A stretch of 37,889 nucleotides of DNA. Origin: Bacilli bacterium (lineage in GTDB: Bacteria > Bacillota_I > Bacilli_A > RF39 > UBA660). This document shows positions 37,314 through 37,889 of the stretch, piece by piece. The first letter of the stretch is position 1, and each line of letters opens with the position of its first letter. The position numbers and the translations under genes are program-made. The notes beneath the pieces are model-generated. The model saw nothing but the letters and a program-made list of their open reading frames with translations, was not told where the DNA came from and made no database searches. The stretch covers positions 1 to 37,889 of the forward strand of contig JAGHHB010000090.1 of NCBI GenBank assembly GCA_017887885.1, in the 5' to 3' direction.

Positions 37314-37889
<576 letters not shown>

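Overview
Low-GC Bacillota-type window (standard code; TGG used for Trp; sporulation-family protein YunB present). Left part: C-terminal fragment of an IS30-type transposase at the window edge, then a minus-strand block with a J-domain protein, a 446-aa unknown, an untracked 53-aa ORF, nifJ (PFOR), a repeat-bearing lipoprotein, asnS, an XRE regulator, ssb, an Amidase_3 hydrolase, sufB, yunB and a rhodanese. Centre (about 13.5-33.7 kb): a co-directional minus-strand cluster combining a Tad/Flp pilus module (CpaB-like SAF, CpaF/TadA ATPase, TadB, TadC, an untracked 53-aa Flp-like pilin, a TadE-like protein, a degenerate CpaE/TadZ-like protein, large exported Cys-containing proteins) with a minimal Gram-positive type IV secretion module (two VirB2-like proteins, VirB6/TrbL-like, PrgI, VirB4 split into two genes, a SpoIID+CHAP hydrolase, a lipoprotein, VirD4/TraG coupling ATPase). 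No relaxase, integrase or prepilin peptidase was recognised, and core genes flank the cluster. Right part: membrane thioredoxin-like protein with CIHC, trmL, a Cys-less thioredoxin-like protein, queH, a C-terminally anchored protein, 5S rRNA and the 3' part of 23S rRNA on the minus strand. The main candidate for something new is the Tad+T4SS composite, in particular the pilin-domain/ectodomain fusion, the split VirB4, the SpoIID+CHAP hydrolase, and the promoter/terminator bracketing of the VirB2-like pilin and the coupling protein. All family calls come from reading motifs; no database search was run.
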